DNA from: Prochlorococcus marinus str. MIT 9215
GTDB taxonomy: Bacteria; Cyanobacteriota; Cyanobacteriia; PCC-6307; Cyanobiaceae
NCBI RefSeq assembly: GCF_000018065.1
Contig: NC_009840.1
Coordinates: 992,001-1,056,000, forward strand
Reading direction: 5' to 3'
Length of the DNA: 64,000 nucleotides
The position numbers and the translations under genes were made by a program. Shown one piece after another: positions 17,819-27,487 of the stretch. The notes beneath the pieces were generated by a model that ran no database searches, was not told where the DNA came from, and worked only from the letters and a program-made list of their open reading frames with translations. The first letter of the stretch is position 1, and each line of letters opens with the position of its first letter.

Positions 17819-18142
17819 TTATAAATGCTTAGATAAAGTGCTCGAAAGAGTTGCCTTTGGCACAGCGCCAACAACGGTATCAACCTTTTGACCTCCTTTA
17901 AAGATCATTAATGTAGGAATACTTCTAATTCCGTATTGACTGGCTACATTTGGATTCTCATCTGTGTTTAATTTAAAAACTTTAATTTTCCCTTCAAAGT
18001 CTTTTGAGATTTCTTCTACAACTGGGGCGACCATCCTACATGGACCGCACCATGGGGCCCAAAAATCAACCAATACTGGTAGATCACTTTGCAGTACATC
18101 TTTGTCAAATGAAGAATCAGTTACGGCTGGAGCTGATGACAT
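17819..18142 (-). CDS. trxA: Thioredoxin
   Basis: 107 residues with the canonical active site WCGPC (C32, C35), the FWAP approach strand and the cis-proline in RSIPTLMIF. It is an m-type-like cytoplasmic thioredoxin that reduces target disulfides, in photosynthetic cells with electrons from ferredoxin or NADPH. An AAGGA ribosome binding site precedes the ATG. The guaB3-Yfr1-trxA order matches the known Prochlorococcus locus for Yfr1, which ends about 90 bases upstream of the trxA start. Confidence 0.97.
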   Translation of the reverse strand: MSSAPAVTDSSFDKDVLQSDLPVLVDFWAPWCGPCRMVAPVVEEISKDFEGKIKVFKLNTDENPNVASQYGIRSIPTLMIFKGGQKVDTVVGAVPKATLSSTLSKHL

Positions 18143-18233
18143 AATTTAAGTATTCCTTTTTGAAAATTTAGCAGGCAATTCTTTTAAGTGATGATTTCAT
18201 TACAGATTAAATGATATAAGTAACAAAATATCT

Positions 18234-18255
18234 AAAAAAGCCCGATTAATCGGGC
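18234..18255 (-). terminator. Rho-independent terminator of Yfr1
   Basis: The plus strand has a perfect palindrome GCCCGATTAATCGGGC at 18240-18255 with an A run beside it; on the minus strand this is a G/C-capped hairpin followed by six U. It forms the 3' stem-loop of Yfr1 and would also stop transcripts arriving from guaB3. Confidence 0.85.
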
Positions 18256-18288
18256 GATTTAGTGTGTGAGGAGTATGGGGTTTCCCCC
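18234..18288 (-). ncRNA. yfr1: Yfr1 small regulatory RNA
   Basis: On the minus strand the sequence reads a 5' hairpin (GGGGGAAACCCC), a single-stranded ACUCCUCACAC core (plus-strand 18264-18274), an A-rich linker, a perfect 3' hairpin and a U run. This is the structure of Yfr1, a 54-69 nt cyanobacterial RNA, in its known place between guaB and trxA. In Prochlorococcus it is reported to pair through the core with the leaders of outer-membrane porin mRNAs and repress them. The exact 5' end is inferred from the G run. Confidence 0.93.
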
Positions 18289-18296
18289 ATCATTTC

Positions 18297-18302
18297 ATAA
18301 TA
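18297..18302 (-). promoter_or_regulatory. Probable -10 element of Yfr1
   Basis: On the minus strand TATTAT lies 8 bases before the first G of the Yfr1 5' hairpin, a suitable place for a sigma-70-type -10 box. No clear -35 box is seen, which is common in this group. Position is inferred from the RNA start, not from mapping. Confidence 0.5.
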
Positions 18303-18375
18303 ACTCCTAATTAGAAAATTTTTCAAATTAATACTTAATTCACTAAGGTTTTACAATTTTGAGCCAGGCGTACTA

Positions 18376-19539
18376 TTACTTGCCCATCCCAAGCTGCTGA
18401 GCTTTTTGATAAACCTTACCTTCTGTAAGCAGCGATGGTGCGATAACTATTTCAACTTCTTGCATTTCTTTAATATTTTTTGCCCCAAGAGTACTCATTG
18501 AGGTTCTAATGGCTCCTAATAAGTTATGTGTCCCATCATCAAGTAAGGCAGGACCTTTAATTATTCTCTCTAAGGATCCTGTAGAACCAACTTCAATTCT
18601 TGTGCCCCTTGGCAATAGTGGACTTGGAGTAGCCATACCCCAGTGAAAGCCTTTACCTGGAGCGTTTGAGGATTTAGCTATTGGGGATCCAATCATTACA
18701 GCATCTGCTCCACAAGCTAAACATTTACAGATATCTCCGCCAGTAACAATTCCTCCATCGCCAATAATAGGAATATAACGACCACTTTGTTTAAAGTAAT
18801 CATTTCGTGCCGCACTACAATCAGCAATTGCGGTTGCTTGAGGGATTCCAATTCCCAATACTCCTCTTGATGTACATGCCGCTCCAGGTCCTATCCCAAC
18901 CATCAATCCTGCAACTCCAGCATCCATTAGAAGTTTTGCAACTTCGTAAGTAACACAATTACCGGCTACAACTGGGACATTCATTGATTGACAGAGATCT
19001 TTAATATTTAAGGTTTCCTTACCTTCCATACCAAGATGTTCTGTGGAAACAACTGTTCCTTGAAGGAAAAATAAATCTAGTTTGGAATTATTAAGTGTTT
19101 CTTTAAACTTAATGGCAGCTTGAGGAGTCCCGCTAAAAGCTGCTATACCTCCTTTTTCTTTCACCTCATTTATTCTTTGTAAAATTAATCCTTCCTTGAC
19201 CGGTTCACTGTATATTTTCTGCATTAATGGAACAAAATCATTCTTCCCAACTGATGCTATTTGGTTCAATATTTTATCAGGGTTTTCGTATCGTGTTTGT
19301 ATGCCCTCCATATTAATAACCCCTAGGGAACCTAATTTTGTGAGCTCCACAGCCGTATTGACATCGACAACACTATCCATGGCACTAGCGACTATCGGGA
19401 CTTCTCTTTTGAAATCACCTATTGACCAAGAAGGATCAGTCAAATCATAATCAAGTGTTCTATTACCAGGGACTAAAGCTATTTCATCGATGCCATAAGC
19501 CCGTCTGACTTTTTTATTTAAACCAAGTTCAATATTCAC
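18376..19539 (-). CDS. guaB: GuaB3-family IMP dehydrogenase-related protein
   Basis: 387 residues, about 100 shorter than classical IMP dehydrogenase because the CBS pair is absent. The TIM barrel has the phosphate-binding and flap region VAGNCVTYEVAKLLMDAGVAGLMVGIGPGAACTSR with the catalytic-type cysteine C222, and a GDGGIVTGGD phosphate site. This composition marks the GuaB3 branch found in cyanobacteria and actinobacteria. A role in NAD-dependent oxidation of IMP to XMP is likely, since the cysteine and IMP loop are kept. It sits upstream of Yfr1 and trxA. About 180 bases separate it from the divergent gyrA. Confidence 0.9.
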   Translation of the reverse strand: MNIELGLNKKVRRAYGIDEIALVPGNRTLDYDLTDPSWSIGDFKREVPIVASAMDSVVDVNTAVELTKLGSLGVINMEGIQTRYENPDKILNQIASVGKNDFVPLMQKIYSEPVKEGLILQRINEVKEKGGIAAFSGTPQAAIKFKETLNNSKLDLFFLQGTVVSTEHLGMEGKETLNIKDLCQSMNVPVVAGNCVTYEVAKLLMDAGVAGLMVGIGPGAACTSRGVLGIGIPQATAIADCSAARNDYFKQSGRYIPIIGDGGIVTGGDICKCLACGADAVMIGSPIAKSSNAPGKGFHWGMATPSPLLPRGTRIEVGSTGSLERIIKGPALLDDGTHNLLGAIRTSMSTLGAKNIKEMQEVEIVIAPSLLTEGKVYQKAQQLGMGK

Positions 19540-19718
19540 GGTAGTTTTCTTTTATTCTGATTAAATTAACAACTAAAGGGGTAATAAGCCAAGGTTTATT
19601 CAAAAACAACAGGTTTTATTTTGATTTGTGTGTAAATGTGAGTATTTGGGAATTAAATAAATCTTTTTTTTTATTCATTATGACAATCAACGATTATTAT
19701 TAAAGAAAGGATTTTTGT

Positions 19719-22316
19719 ATGTCTGATATTTTAGATTCCGATAACTCAGGATTAAGCGAAGATAACGACCGAATTATTCAGACTGACTTAAGGAATGAGA
19801 TGTCTCGTTCATACCTTGAGTATGCAATGAGCGTTATAGTTGGTCGTGCTCTTCCAGATGCAAGAGATGGATTAAAGCCTGTTCACAGAAGAATTCTTTA
19901 TGCAATGTATGAACTTGGTTTGACTAGCGGTAGACCATACAGAAAATGTGCAAGAGTTGTAGGCGAAGTACTTGGTAAATATCACCCTCATGGCGATACT
20001 GCTGTTTATGATGCTTTGGTTAGAATGGCCCAGGATTTTTCTATGAGGATGCCACTCATAGATGGCCATGGAAACTTTGGTTCTGTTGATAACGACCCTC
20101 CAGCAGCAATGAGATATACAGAATCTCGTTTACAATCTCTTACGGATGAAAGTTTATTAGAGGATATTGAATCTGAAACTGTAGATTTCTCCGATAATTT
20201 TGACGGTTCTCAGCAAGAGCCAACAGTTTTACCTGCTAGGATCCCTCAACTACTTCTTAATGGTTCATCCGGAATAGCGGTAGGAATGGCAACAAATATT
20301 CCACCTCATAACTTAGGGGAATTAATTAATGGTCTTAAATCAATAATCAAAAACCCTTCAATTGAAGATAGAGAACTTTTTGAAATAATTAAGGGTCCTG
20401 ACTTTCCAACAGGTGGTCAAATCTTAGGCAGAGAAGGCATTAGAGAAACTTTCAAAACAGGAAAGGGGTCAATAACCATGAGAGGGGTAGCAAATATTGA
20501 GCAAATTAAATCCATTGGCAGAGCAGAGAAAGATGCAGTAATAATTACAGAGCTTCCATTTCAAACCAATAAAGCTGCATTAATAGAAAGAATTGCTGAC
20601 TTGGTTAATGAAAAAAAATTAGAAGGTATTTCTGATATTAGAGATGAAAGTGATCGAGATGGGATGAGGATTGTTATTGAACTAAAAAGAGATTCTTACC
20701 CACAAGTAGTTTTGAATAATTTATTTAAGTTAACACCTCTTCAAAATAACTTTAGTGCAAATATTCTTGCTTTAGTAAAAGGAGAGCCCACAACACTTTC
20801 ACTCAGGAAAATGTTAGACGTTTTTCTAGATTTTAGGGTTGAGACAATAAGGCGAAGAACAGCATTTTTATTAAAAAAGGCAGAAGAAAGAGACCATATT
20901 GTAAAGGGTCTTTTATTGGCCTTAGATGCTATGGATGAAATTATAAATTTAATAAGATCAGCGAAAGATTCAATATCAGCTCGAGAAAAATTACAAAACG
21001 AACATAAATTATCTTCCATACAGTCAGATGCAATTCTTCAAATGCAATTAAGAAGATTAACAGCGCTTGAAGCAGATAAAATCAAAGAGGAACATAATGA
21101 GTTAACCCGAAAAATCAACCTTTATCAGCAAATATTAAATAGTAAAGAACGAATTTTTGAAATAATTCTTGAAGAACTTAATCAAATCGATGGAAAATTC
21201 TCTTCTCCTAGGAAAACAGAAATACTAGATTTAGGCGGCGGATTAGATGATATTGATCTCATAGCTAATGACAGATCGGTAGTTCTATTAACTGAAGCAG
21301 GTTATTTAAAAAGAATGCCTGTTAATGATTTTGAATCTACCAGTCGTGGTTCAAGGGGTAAAGCTGGCACAAAAACCAAAGAAGATGATGATGTGAAATT
21401 ATTTATAAGCTGTAACGATCATGATACTCTTCTGCTTTTCAGTGATAGAGGAGTAGCTTATGCACTCCCAGCATATAGGGTTCCTATGAGTAGTAGAACA
21501 GCAAAAGGGACTCCATCAGTTCAACTTCTCCCAATTCCAAGAGAAGAAAAAATAACTTCACTAGTTGCTGTGGACTCTTTTGTTGACGATCGTTATTTAT
21601 TAATGCTAACCAAAGCTGGTTTTATAAAAAGAACTGCACTTTCTGCTTTCTCAAAAATTCGCTCAAATGGACTAATAGCAATTAATCTTGAGGATGGAGA
21701 TGCCCTAACCTGGGTCAGATTATCAAAAGAAGGTGATAGTGTTTTAATTGGATCTAAAACAGGAATTGCGATACATTTCAGACTAGATATCAATGAATTA
21801 AGACCACTTGGTAGAACAGCAAGAGGGGTTAAATCAATGAACTTGAGAGAAGGAGACAATCTAGTTTCTATGGATGTGTTGACATCTAATTTGGTTGATC
21901 AATTGGCTAAAATTGAGGACCTCACAGAAGATCTTGATGATAATGTTGAGGAAAACTCTTCAGATGGTCCATGGGTGTTAATAGCCAGTGCATTTGGACT
22001 AGGAAAGAGAGTACCTGTAGCTCAGTTTAGATTACAAAAAAGAGCAGGCATGGGTTTGAGAGCAATAAAATTTAGAATCAAAGATGATCAGCTAGTTTGT
22101 TTGAAGGTCCTTGGGGAGGGAGAAGAATTATTACTTGTTACCGAAAAAGGCGTAATAGTAAGAACAAACGCAGATAAAATCTCTCAGCAATCTAGGGCAG
22201 CTACAGGAGTAAAATTACAAAGATTAGATGACGGTGATCATTTATCTGAAGTGGTATTGGTACCTCGAGAACAAATAGAGGGAAAAGACCAACATGGCTC
22301 AGTTGAACAAAATTAA
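19719..22316 (+). CDS. gyrA: DNA gyrase subunit A
   Basis: 865 residues. The breakage-reunion domain is complete, with active-site Y133 in AAMRYTESR and the quinolone-region helix around [21 protein letters not shown] (88-108; the residue matching E. coli Ser83 is T94). The C-terminal half has beta-pinwheel blades, and the GyrA-box-like sequence is [10 protein letters not shown] (about 545-554), which supports gyrase rather than topoisomerase IV. With GyrB it introduces negative supercoils using ATP. A good AAAGGA site lies 8 bases before the ATG. The next gene, lycopene cyclase, begins 24 bases after the stop. Confidence 0.95.
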   Translation: MSDILDSDNSGLSEDNDRIIQTDLRNEMSRSYLEYAMSVIVGRALPDARDGLKPVHRRILYAMYELGLTSGRPYRKCARVVGEVLGKYHPHGDTAVYDALVRMAQDFSMRMPLIDGHGNFGSVDNDPPAAMRYTESRLQSLTDESLLEDIESETVDFSDNFDGSQQEPTVLPARIPQLLLNGSSGIAVGMATNIPPHNLGELINGLKSIIKNPSIEDRELFEIIKGPDFPTGGQILGREGIRETFKTGKGSITMRGVANIEQIKSIGRAEKDAVIITELPFQTNKAALIERIADLVNEKKLEGISDIRDESDRDGMRIVIELKRDSYPQVVLNNLFKLTPLQNNFSANILALVKGEPTTLSLRKMLDVFLDFRVETIRRRTAFLLKKAEERDHIVKGLLLALDAMDEIINLIRSAKDSISAREKLQNEHKLSSIQSDAILQMQLRRLTALEADKIKEEHNELTRKINLYQQILNSKERIFEIILEELNQIDGKFSSPRKTEILDLGGGLDDIDLIANDRSVVLLTEAGYLKRMPVNDFESTSRGSRGKAGTKTKEDDDVKLFISCNDHDTLLLFSDRGVAYALPAYRVPMSSRTAKGTPSVQLLPIPREEKITSLVAVDSFVDDRYLLMLTKAGFIKRTALSAFSKIRSNGLIAINLEDGDALTWVRLSKEGDSVLIGSKTGIAIHFRLDINELRPLGRTARGVKSMNLREGDNLVSMDVLTSNLVDQLAKIEDLTEDLDDNVEENSSDGPWVLIASAFGLGKRVPVAQFRLQKRAGMGLRAIKFRIKDDQLVCLKVLGEGEELLLVTEKGVIVRTNADKISQQSRAATGVKLQRLDDGDHLSEVVLVPREQIEGKDQHGSVEQN

Positions 22317-22340
22317 AAGACTTATGGTTAGCTAAATAAT

Positions 22341-23552
22341 ATGGAAATACTTGATATTTTAATTTTAGGTTCAGGTCCGGCAGCATTATGTTTAGCTTCA
22401 GAATTAGCCAAGCAGGATCTAAATATTAAGGGAATATCAACAAAATCTCCAAATCAAAAATGGGAGAATACATATGGTATCTGGGCATCTGAATTAGAAG
22501 AATTAGGGCTAGAGTCCCTGCTATCACACCGATGGTGTAAAACAGTCAGTTTTTTTGGAGATGGGGAAAATAAAAAAGGGGATACCCCGACAAAACACAA
22601 CTACGATTATGGTTTAATAAATCAAGAAGCTTTTCAAAATGAGCTTTTAAAAAAATGTAAAGGGATTGAATGGTTGAATGAAACAGCAAAAGACATTAAA
22701 GAAAAGAATAAACTATCTGAGGTAATTTGTTTTTCAGGTCTCAAAATAAAGGCGAGATTAGTTATTGACGCAAGTGGACATAAAAGTAATTTTGTAAAAA
22801 GACCAGTTCAAAATGAAATCGCTCAACAAGCTGCTTACGGAATTGTAGGCAAATTTACATCACCACCTGTTAATAAAGAACAATTTGTTCTAATGGATTT
22901 TCGTCCAAATCATTTAAACAATGAAGAAAAGTTATCATCTCCATCCTTTCTTTATGCAATGGATCTTGGCAACGACACTTTTTTTGTTGAAGAAACTTCA
23001 TTAGCTAGTTATCCTGCCTTATCCCAAGAAAATCTTAAAAAAAGACTCTATAAAAGACTTAATAGTAAAGGTATTGAGGTTAGTGAAATTTTTCATGAAG
23101 AGAATTGCCTTTTTCCTATGAATTTACCCCTTCCATTTAAAAAACAATTTGTACTTGGTTTCGGAGGAGCTGCAAGTATGGTTCATCCTGCATCAGGATA
23201 CATGGTTGGATCTTTATTAAGAAGGGCTCCACTCCTTGCACAAAAATTAGCAATCTTTTTAAAAGAACCTCATCTAAGTTCACTAGATTTAGCTTCAAAA
23301 GGTTGGGAAATATTATGGCCTTACGAGCTAACACAAAGGCATAAACTTTACCAATATGGTCTAAGAAGATTGATGAGTTTTGACGAAAGTAGATTAAGAA
23401 GCTTTTTCACAAATTTCTTTAGATTATCGACCAATGAATGGGTAGGTTTTCTTACTAATACACTTCCACTTCCAAAACTAATTTACGTTATGAGTAAGAT
23501 GTTTATAAATTCACCTCTAAAAGTAAAACTAGGAATGCTCAAGTTAAATTAG
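22341..23552 (+). CDS. crtL: Lycopene cyclase (CrtL type, probably beta)
   Basis: 403 residues. N-terminal dinucleotide-binding motif ILGSGPAALCLASELA (about 8-23), then the plant-type lycopene cyclase segments NTYGIWASELEELGL (about 43-57), FLYAMDLGNDTFFVEETSLA (about 202-221) and a GGAASMVHPASGYMVGSLLRRAP run (about 276-298). It closes the ionone rings of lycopene on the way to beta- and alpha-carotene and zeaxanthin. Two CrtL paralogues are known in Prochlorococcus (beta and epsilon/beta); I favour beta, but ring specificity is not certain. It follows gyrA closely and its last 14 bases overlap the convergent GH57 gene. Confidence 0.88.
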   Translation: MEILDILILGSGPAALCLASELAKQDLNIKGISTKSPNQKWENTYGIWASELEELGLESLLSHRWCKTVSFFGDGENKKGDTPTKHNYDYGLINQEAFQNELLKKCKGIEWLNETAKDIKEKNKLSEVICFSGLKIKARLVIDASGHKSNFVKRPVQNEIAQQAAYGIVGKFTSPPVNKEQFVLMDFRPNHLNNEEKLSSPSFLYAMDLGNDTFFVEETSLASYPALSQENLKKRLYKRLNSKGIEVSEIFHEENCLFPMNLPLPFKKQFVLGFGGAASMVHPASGYMVGSLLRRAPLLAQKLAIFLKEPHLSSLDLASKGWEILWPYELTQRHKLYQYGLRRLMSFDESRLRSFFTNFFRLSTNEWVGFLTNTLPLPKLIYVMSKMFINSPLKVKLGMLKLN

Positions 23553-25140
23553 TATTCTCGTTTCGCCAATCATCAATATTAATATCAGGGAAAACTTTAT
23601 CTTCTTCCTCAATATCTTCAAGAAATTTTAAATTAATATTGGAATGATTTTTAATCATTTCAACTATTTTCCAGAACCTGAACAAATGTCTTTCTATCCT
23701 CTCTTTTGCAAGCTCAGTTGTAGTTCCAGCTCTTAGGATAAAACTCCAATCAGAGGATTCAGAGAGAAGTAATTCTCTTGCTGCTTGCTTTAAAAGTCTT
23801 AGAGATAAGTCACTTTTTAAATTTTTCGAGCATAAATCAACAAAAGTTGAGCCTGCTTTTGTGATCTCCGGAACAATCCATGCATTTGCATCATTAATCC
23901 AGTAATTATGGTAACCTCCTTGTCCCCAACTTGATGGTGATGGATCACAAATCTGAAGATTTGGCTTTTGAACTAAAAATTCTCTTAAATTTGTAAGCTT
24001 AATTGAATATTTACTAGAGTTCTTTAAAATATTTTCAATAAAAAAAGGCCCCTCATACCACCAATGACCAAACAATTCCGCATCAAATGGAGCTACCAAT
24101 AAGGGCTTAAAGGAAGAGGACAAAGTTAATTTTTCTAATTGTTTGGACCTTGCGAGAAGGTAAACATCCGCATGCTCTGTAGCCTTCTTTTTGGCTTCAT
24201 TTTCAGAGTAGAACGCTTTTTCCCCTAACGAAACTTTATCATCCGTAATTTTATAAAACTTCAAACCCAAGGGCCTTTTAGTTGAGATCCCTTTCTTTTG
24301 TAGCTTGGAGAGAGGTAATTCCCATCCTAAATCTTTGTGAAATTCCCTATAAACTTTATTTCCCGGGAACCCCTCCTTAGCAGACCAAACGGGCAAAGTT
24401 GACTCACTATCTCTTCCAAAGAAGGCAACTCCTTTTTTCGAACATATTGGGGCGTACACTCCATACCTAGGCCTTGGTGTGGAATTTAGAATCCCATGAC
24501 CGTCTAAGATTGCATATCTAATTCCCGAATTAAATAGTATTTCGTCTAAATTCTCATAATATGCACATTCAGGTAACCAAATACCTAAAGGCCTAGTTCC
24601 AAAAATATTTTCATGGTTCCTTATTGCTGTATTTATTTGTCCTTTAACAGTTTCTGTATTCTCCCTTAATATGGGCAAATATCCATGTGTAGCAGCACAA
24701 GTAAGAATATCCAAATTTCCAGAGTTATTTAAAACTCTAAACTTCTCAATTAAATTTCCAGAACATTTTTGCCAATATAAGTATTTGTTATTAAGATTAT
24801 TCATTAAAAATGCAGAGGCATTTTTTTCTTCTTGTGGCAGTTCGTTTAAGAAATCATTTCTTGTTTTAATCCAGCTTGGGAAAGTTTCTTGAATTTTTTT
24901 ATTGTCAAGTAGTGATAGTAATGTTGGAGACAAACTAATAGTAAGTTTGGTATTTAAAGGATTTTCATTTTTGGAAGATTCTATTGATTGAAGTAGTGGT
25001 ATATAACATTCCAATATCGCCTGAAATAACCAGTCCTCTTCCAACGAGTTTTTTTCATTTTTTCTGACATAAGGAAGATGAGCATGTAAAACTATCGCTA
25101 ACTGACCTAAAACATTTTTTTTTGAGTATGGCCCATTCAT
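23539..25140 (-). CDS. GH57 glycoside hydrolase, probable 1,4-alpha-glucan branching enzyme
   Basis: 533 residues. GH57 motifs are present in order: HAHLPYV (19-25), THGYLP (151-156), GIWLPECAY with likely nucleophile E191, and APFDAELFGHWW with likely acid/base D353. The DUF1957-type C-terminal helical domain follows (about 430-520). GH57 branching enzymes create alpha-1,6 branches in glycogen. A GH13 GlgB usually does this in cyanobacteria, so this could be a second branching or debranching activity. MalQ at 41-43 kb acts on the same polymer. It is divergent from leuA across 222 bases. Confidence 0.87.
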   Translation of the reverse strand: MNGPYSKKNVLGQLAIVLHAHLPYVRKNEKNSLEEDWLFQAILECYIPLLQSIESSKNENPLNTKLTISLSPTLLSLLDNKKIQETFPSWIKTRNDFLNELPQEEKNASAFLMNNLNNKYLYWQKCSGNLIEKFRVLNNSGNLDILTCAATHGYLPILRENTETVKGQINTAIRNHENIFGTRPLGIWLPECAYYENLDEILFNSGIRYAILDGHGILNSTPRPRYGVYAPICSKKGVAFFGRDSESTLPVWSAKEGFPGNKVYREFHKDLGWELPLSKLQKKGISTKRPLGLKFYKITDDKVSLGEKAFYSENEAKKKATEHADVYLLARSKQLEKLTLSSSFKPLLVAPFDAELFGHWWYEGPFFIENILKNSSKYSIKLTNLREFLVQKPNLQICDPSPSSWGQGGYHNYWINDANAWIVPEITKAGSTFVDLCSKNLKSDLSLRLLKQAARELLLSESSDWSFILRAGTTTELAKERIERHLFRFWKIVEMIKNHSNINLKFLEDIEEEDKVFPDINIDDWRNENTNLT

Positions 25141-25235
25141 ACTTTTATAAGTCTGTTCCTATGGTTTTAAAAAAATTGAAATTAACTTTTTATAAAAAAG
25201 AAGCTTTAAAGTTAAAAGAATACTTCAATAATTTT

Positions 25236-25253
25236 AAAAAAAAATTTTTTTTT
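25236..25253. repeat. A9T9 tract
   Basis: Nine A followed by nine T form an 18-bp perfect palindrome in the 222-bp region between the GH57 gene and leuA. Such a tract bends DNA and can slip during replication, so its length may vary between relatives. It could also be a weak bidirectional stop or a promoter-upstream element. Nothing else recognisable lies in this spacer. Confidence 0.5.
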
Positions 25254-25362
25254 CAGAAATTTAACCAATATTATTAAGTAATAAACCTACAGAAAGTTTT
25301 TTGAACAAAATCTAGTCAAATTTTTTTAATTAGCTTAAAATAAGTCTAAATAATTCCTTCTA

Positions 25363-27003
25363 ATGTCCAAAGATCCCGGAAGAATATTGATCTTTGATAC
25401 AACTCTTCGAGATGGAGAGCAATCTCCTGGTGCCAGTTTAAATCTTGAAGAAAAGCTTGCTATCGCTCATCAATTAGCAAGATTAGGTGTAGATGTTATT
25501 GAAGCTGGATTCCCTTTCGCAAGTCCTGGAGATTTTAAAGCTGTTAATAAAATTGCCAATTCAGTAGGGAAAGAAAATGGACCTATAATATGCGGTTTGG
25601 CTAGAGCTTCCAAAGGAGATATCAAAGCATGTTACGAAGCAGTAAGTCCTGCTCCAAAGAAAAGAATACATACTTTTATTGCAACAAGTGATATTCATCT
25701 TAAACATAAACTTAAAAAATCTAGGAAAGATGTCCTTCAAATAGTTCCAGAAATGGTTAACTATGCAAAATCATTGGTAGATGATATTGAGTTTTCTTGT
25801 GAAGACGCCTCAAGGAGTGATCCTGATTTTTTATACGAAGTGATTCAACTCGCAATATCTGCAGGAGCGACAACGATAAATATTCCAGATACTGTTGGAT
25901 TTACAACTCCTAATGAATTTGGCAAACTAATTTCCGATATAAATAAAAATGTTCCAAATATTGATGAGGCAGTAATCTCGGTTCATGGTCATAATGATTT
26001 GGGTTTAGCAGTAGCCAATTTTCTTGAGGCAGTAAAAAATGGAGCTAGACAACTAGAATGTACTATTAATGGAATAGGTGAAAGAGCCGGGAATGCCTCT
26101 CTTGAAGAATTAGTAATGGCACTACATGTTAGGAAAAGTTTTTTTAATAAATTTTTCAATAGAAATTCAGATTCTCCAACTCCTCTTACAGCTATAAGAA
26201 CAGAAGAAATAACAAAAACATCTAGACTTGTTTCCAACCTAACTGGAATGATAGTACAACCTAATAAAGCGATTGTGGGAGCTAACGCTTTTGCACATGA
26301 GTCAGGCATTCATCAGGATGGAGTTTTAAAAAATAGACTGACTTACGAAATTATCGATGCAAAAACTGTTGGTTTGAGTGATAACAAAATATCTTTGGGG
26401 AAACTTAGTGGAAGAAGTGCAGTAAGAGCAAGATTAGAAGAGATGGGATATGACTTGAGCCGAGAAGATTTAAATGATGCTTTTGCTCGTTTTAAGGATT
26501 TAGCTGACAGGAAAAGAGAAATTACTGATAGAGACTTAGAGGCAATTGTTAGTGAACAAGTTCAGCTCCCAGAAGCTAAATTTCAATTAAGTCTTGTACA
26601 AGTAAGTTGCGGGAACGCATCAAAACCGACTGCAACCATTTCGCTTATAAACACGGAAGATAATTCTGAGGATACTGCTGTATCAATAGGAACTGGACCC
26701 GTTGATGCTGTATGCGAGGCTTTAAATAAATTAGCTAAAGTTCCTAATGAATTAATTGAATTTTCAGTTAAGTCGGTAACAGAAGGAATTGATGCTTTAG
26801 GCGAAGTAACAATAAGGATAAGAAGGGATAATAAAATATATTCAGGTCACTCTGCTGATACGGATGTTGTAGTTGCTGCAGCGAATGCTTACGTTAATGC
26901 TTTAAATAGACTTGTATTTTCTGAGAAAAAAAGTTCAATTCATCCACAGTTTGATAATCTAGAAAATGCTGATAAGACATTGCTGTCTAATCCTGGGAAG
27001 TAA
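25363..27003 (+). CDS. leuA: 2-isopropylmalate synthase
   Basis: 546 residues. HMG-CoA lyase-like barrel beginning [19 protein letters not shown] (8-26), with metal ligands in the same segment and in the [12 protein letters not shown] motif (about 205-216). A middle ([11 protein letters not shown]) and a C-terminal regulatory domain (about 400-520) that binds leucine are both present. It condenses acetyl-CoA with 2-ketoisovalerate, the first committed step of leucine synthesis. Alternative uses such as homocitrate or citramalate synthesis are less likely given the full-length leucine-type regulatory domain. Confidence 0.93.
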   Translation: MSKDPGRILIFDTTLRDGEQSPGASLNLEEKLAIAHQLARLGVDVIEAGFPFASPGDFKAVNKIANSVGKENGPIICGLARASKGDIKACYEAVSPAPKKRIHTFIATSDIHLKHKLKKSRKDVLQIVPEMVNYAKSLVDDIEFSCEDASRSDPDFLYEVIQLAISAGATTINIPDTVGFTTPNEFGKLISDINKNVPNIDEAVISVHGHNDLGLAVANFLEAVKNGARQLECTINGIGERAGNASLEELVMALHVRKSFFNKFFNRNSDSPTPLTAIRTEEITKTSRLVSNLTGMIVQPNKAIVGANAFAHESGIHQDGVLKNRLTYEIIDAKTVGLSDNKISLGKLSGRSAVRARLEEMGYDLSREDLNDAFARFKDLADRKREITDRDLEAIVSEQVQLPEAKFQLSLVQVSCGNASKPTATISLINTEDNSEDTAVSIGTGPVDAVCEALNKLAKVPNELIEFSVKSVTEGIDALGEVTIRIRRDNKIYSGHSADTDVVVAAANAYVNALNRLVFSEKKSSIHPQFDNLENADKTLLSNPGK

Positions 27004-27085
27004 ATTATTTCTTAGGATTATTAAGTACCATTTAAAAATAGTCTCTTAATACTGTAGATTGAACTGATAGTTAAAGCAGTAAATA

Positions 27086-27478
27086 ATGAGAGAAAGGTTA
27101 CTTGGTTATTGGGCACTTTCGTGGGTGGGATTAATCGGCAACATAATTGCACTTCCAATAATCGCATTAATAATAAGTTATGGCCCTCCTCTAAAAGTTG
27201 CAAATATAACTCTTGCCATAAGTCTTGGATGGCCTGCTGCGATTGTTGGTATAGTTTCTTCAGCAGCTCTTTTAGCAGAGAGAAAATGGGGAGTAACTTT
27301 AACTCTAGTATCTTTATCAATGGTAATTTCTGGCATGGGTCCTTATTCAGTTGTAAGGCTCGTAACTCTTCAAGACATTTATGGAATTGGTGGGTTTAGT
27401 CTTTTAACAACATTATTATGTACTTTAGCTCTTCTTTATTGGTGTAATCCAAAACATCGAAGAAGTATTAGGCTATAA
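27086..27478 (+). CDS. Conserved hypothetical integral membrane protein
   Basis: 130 residues with four hydrophobic spans (about 7-33, 41-63, 68-88 and 98-118) and a short basic tail (CNPKHRRSIRL). Conserved-looking features are WVGLIGNIIALP and WPAAIVGIVSSAALLAERKWG. I cannot assign a family. It follows leuA by about 80 bases, and its stop lies 9 bases from that of the convergent HD-hydrolase gene. Two other long frames overlap it but have no hydrophobic or family pattern. Confidence 0.65.
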   Translation: MRERLLGYWALSWVGLIGNIIALPIIALIISYGPPLKVANITLAISLGWPAAIVGIVSSAALLAERKWGVTLTLVSLSMVISGMGPYSVVRLVTLQDIYGIGGFSLLTTLLCTLALLYWCNPKHRRSIRL

Positions 27479-27487
27479 AATTAAAAA

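Noticed and set aside
18234-18255. Reading this hairpin simply as the guaB3 terminator
   Set aside because: The adjacent ACUCCUCACAC core and the 5' G-rich hairpin identify it as the 3' part of Yfr1, though it may also end guaB3 transcripts.
25161-25277. A 38-codon plus-strand frame upstream of leuA
   Set aside because: The translation is almost only Lys, Phe, Leu, Tyr and Asn and spans the A9T9 tract, as expected by chance in AT-rich DNA.
27021-27399. Two long frames overlapping the small membrane protein gene (one antisense, one out of frame)
   Set aside because: They have no consistent hydrophobic pattern or family motif and lie across a better-supported membrane protein.
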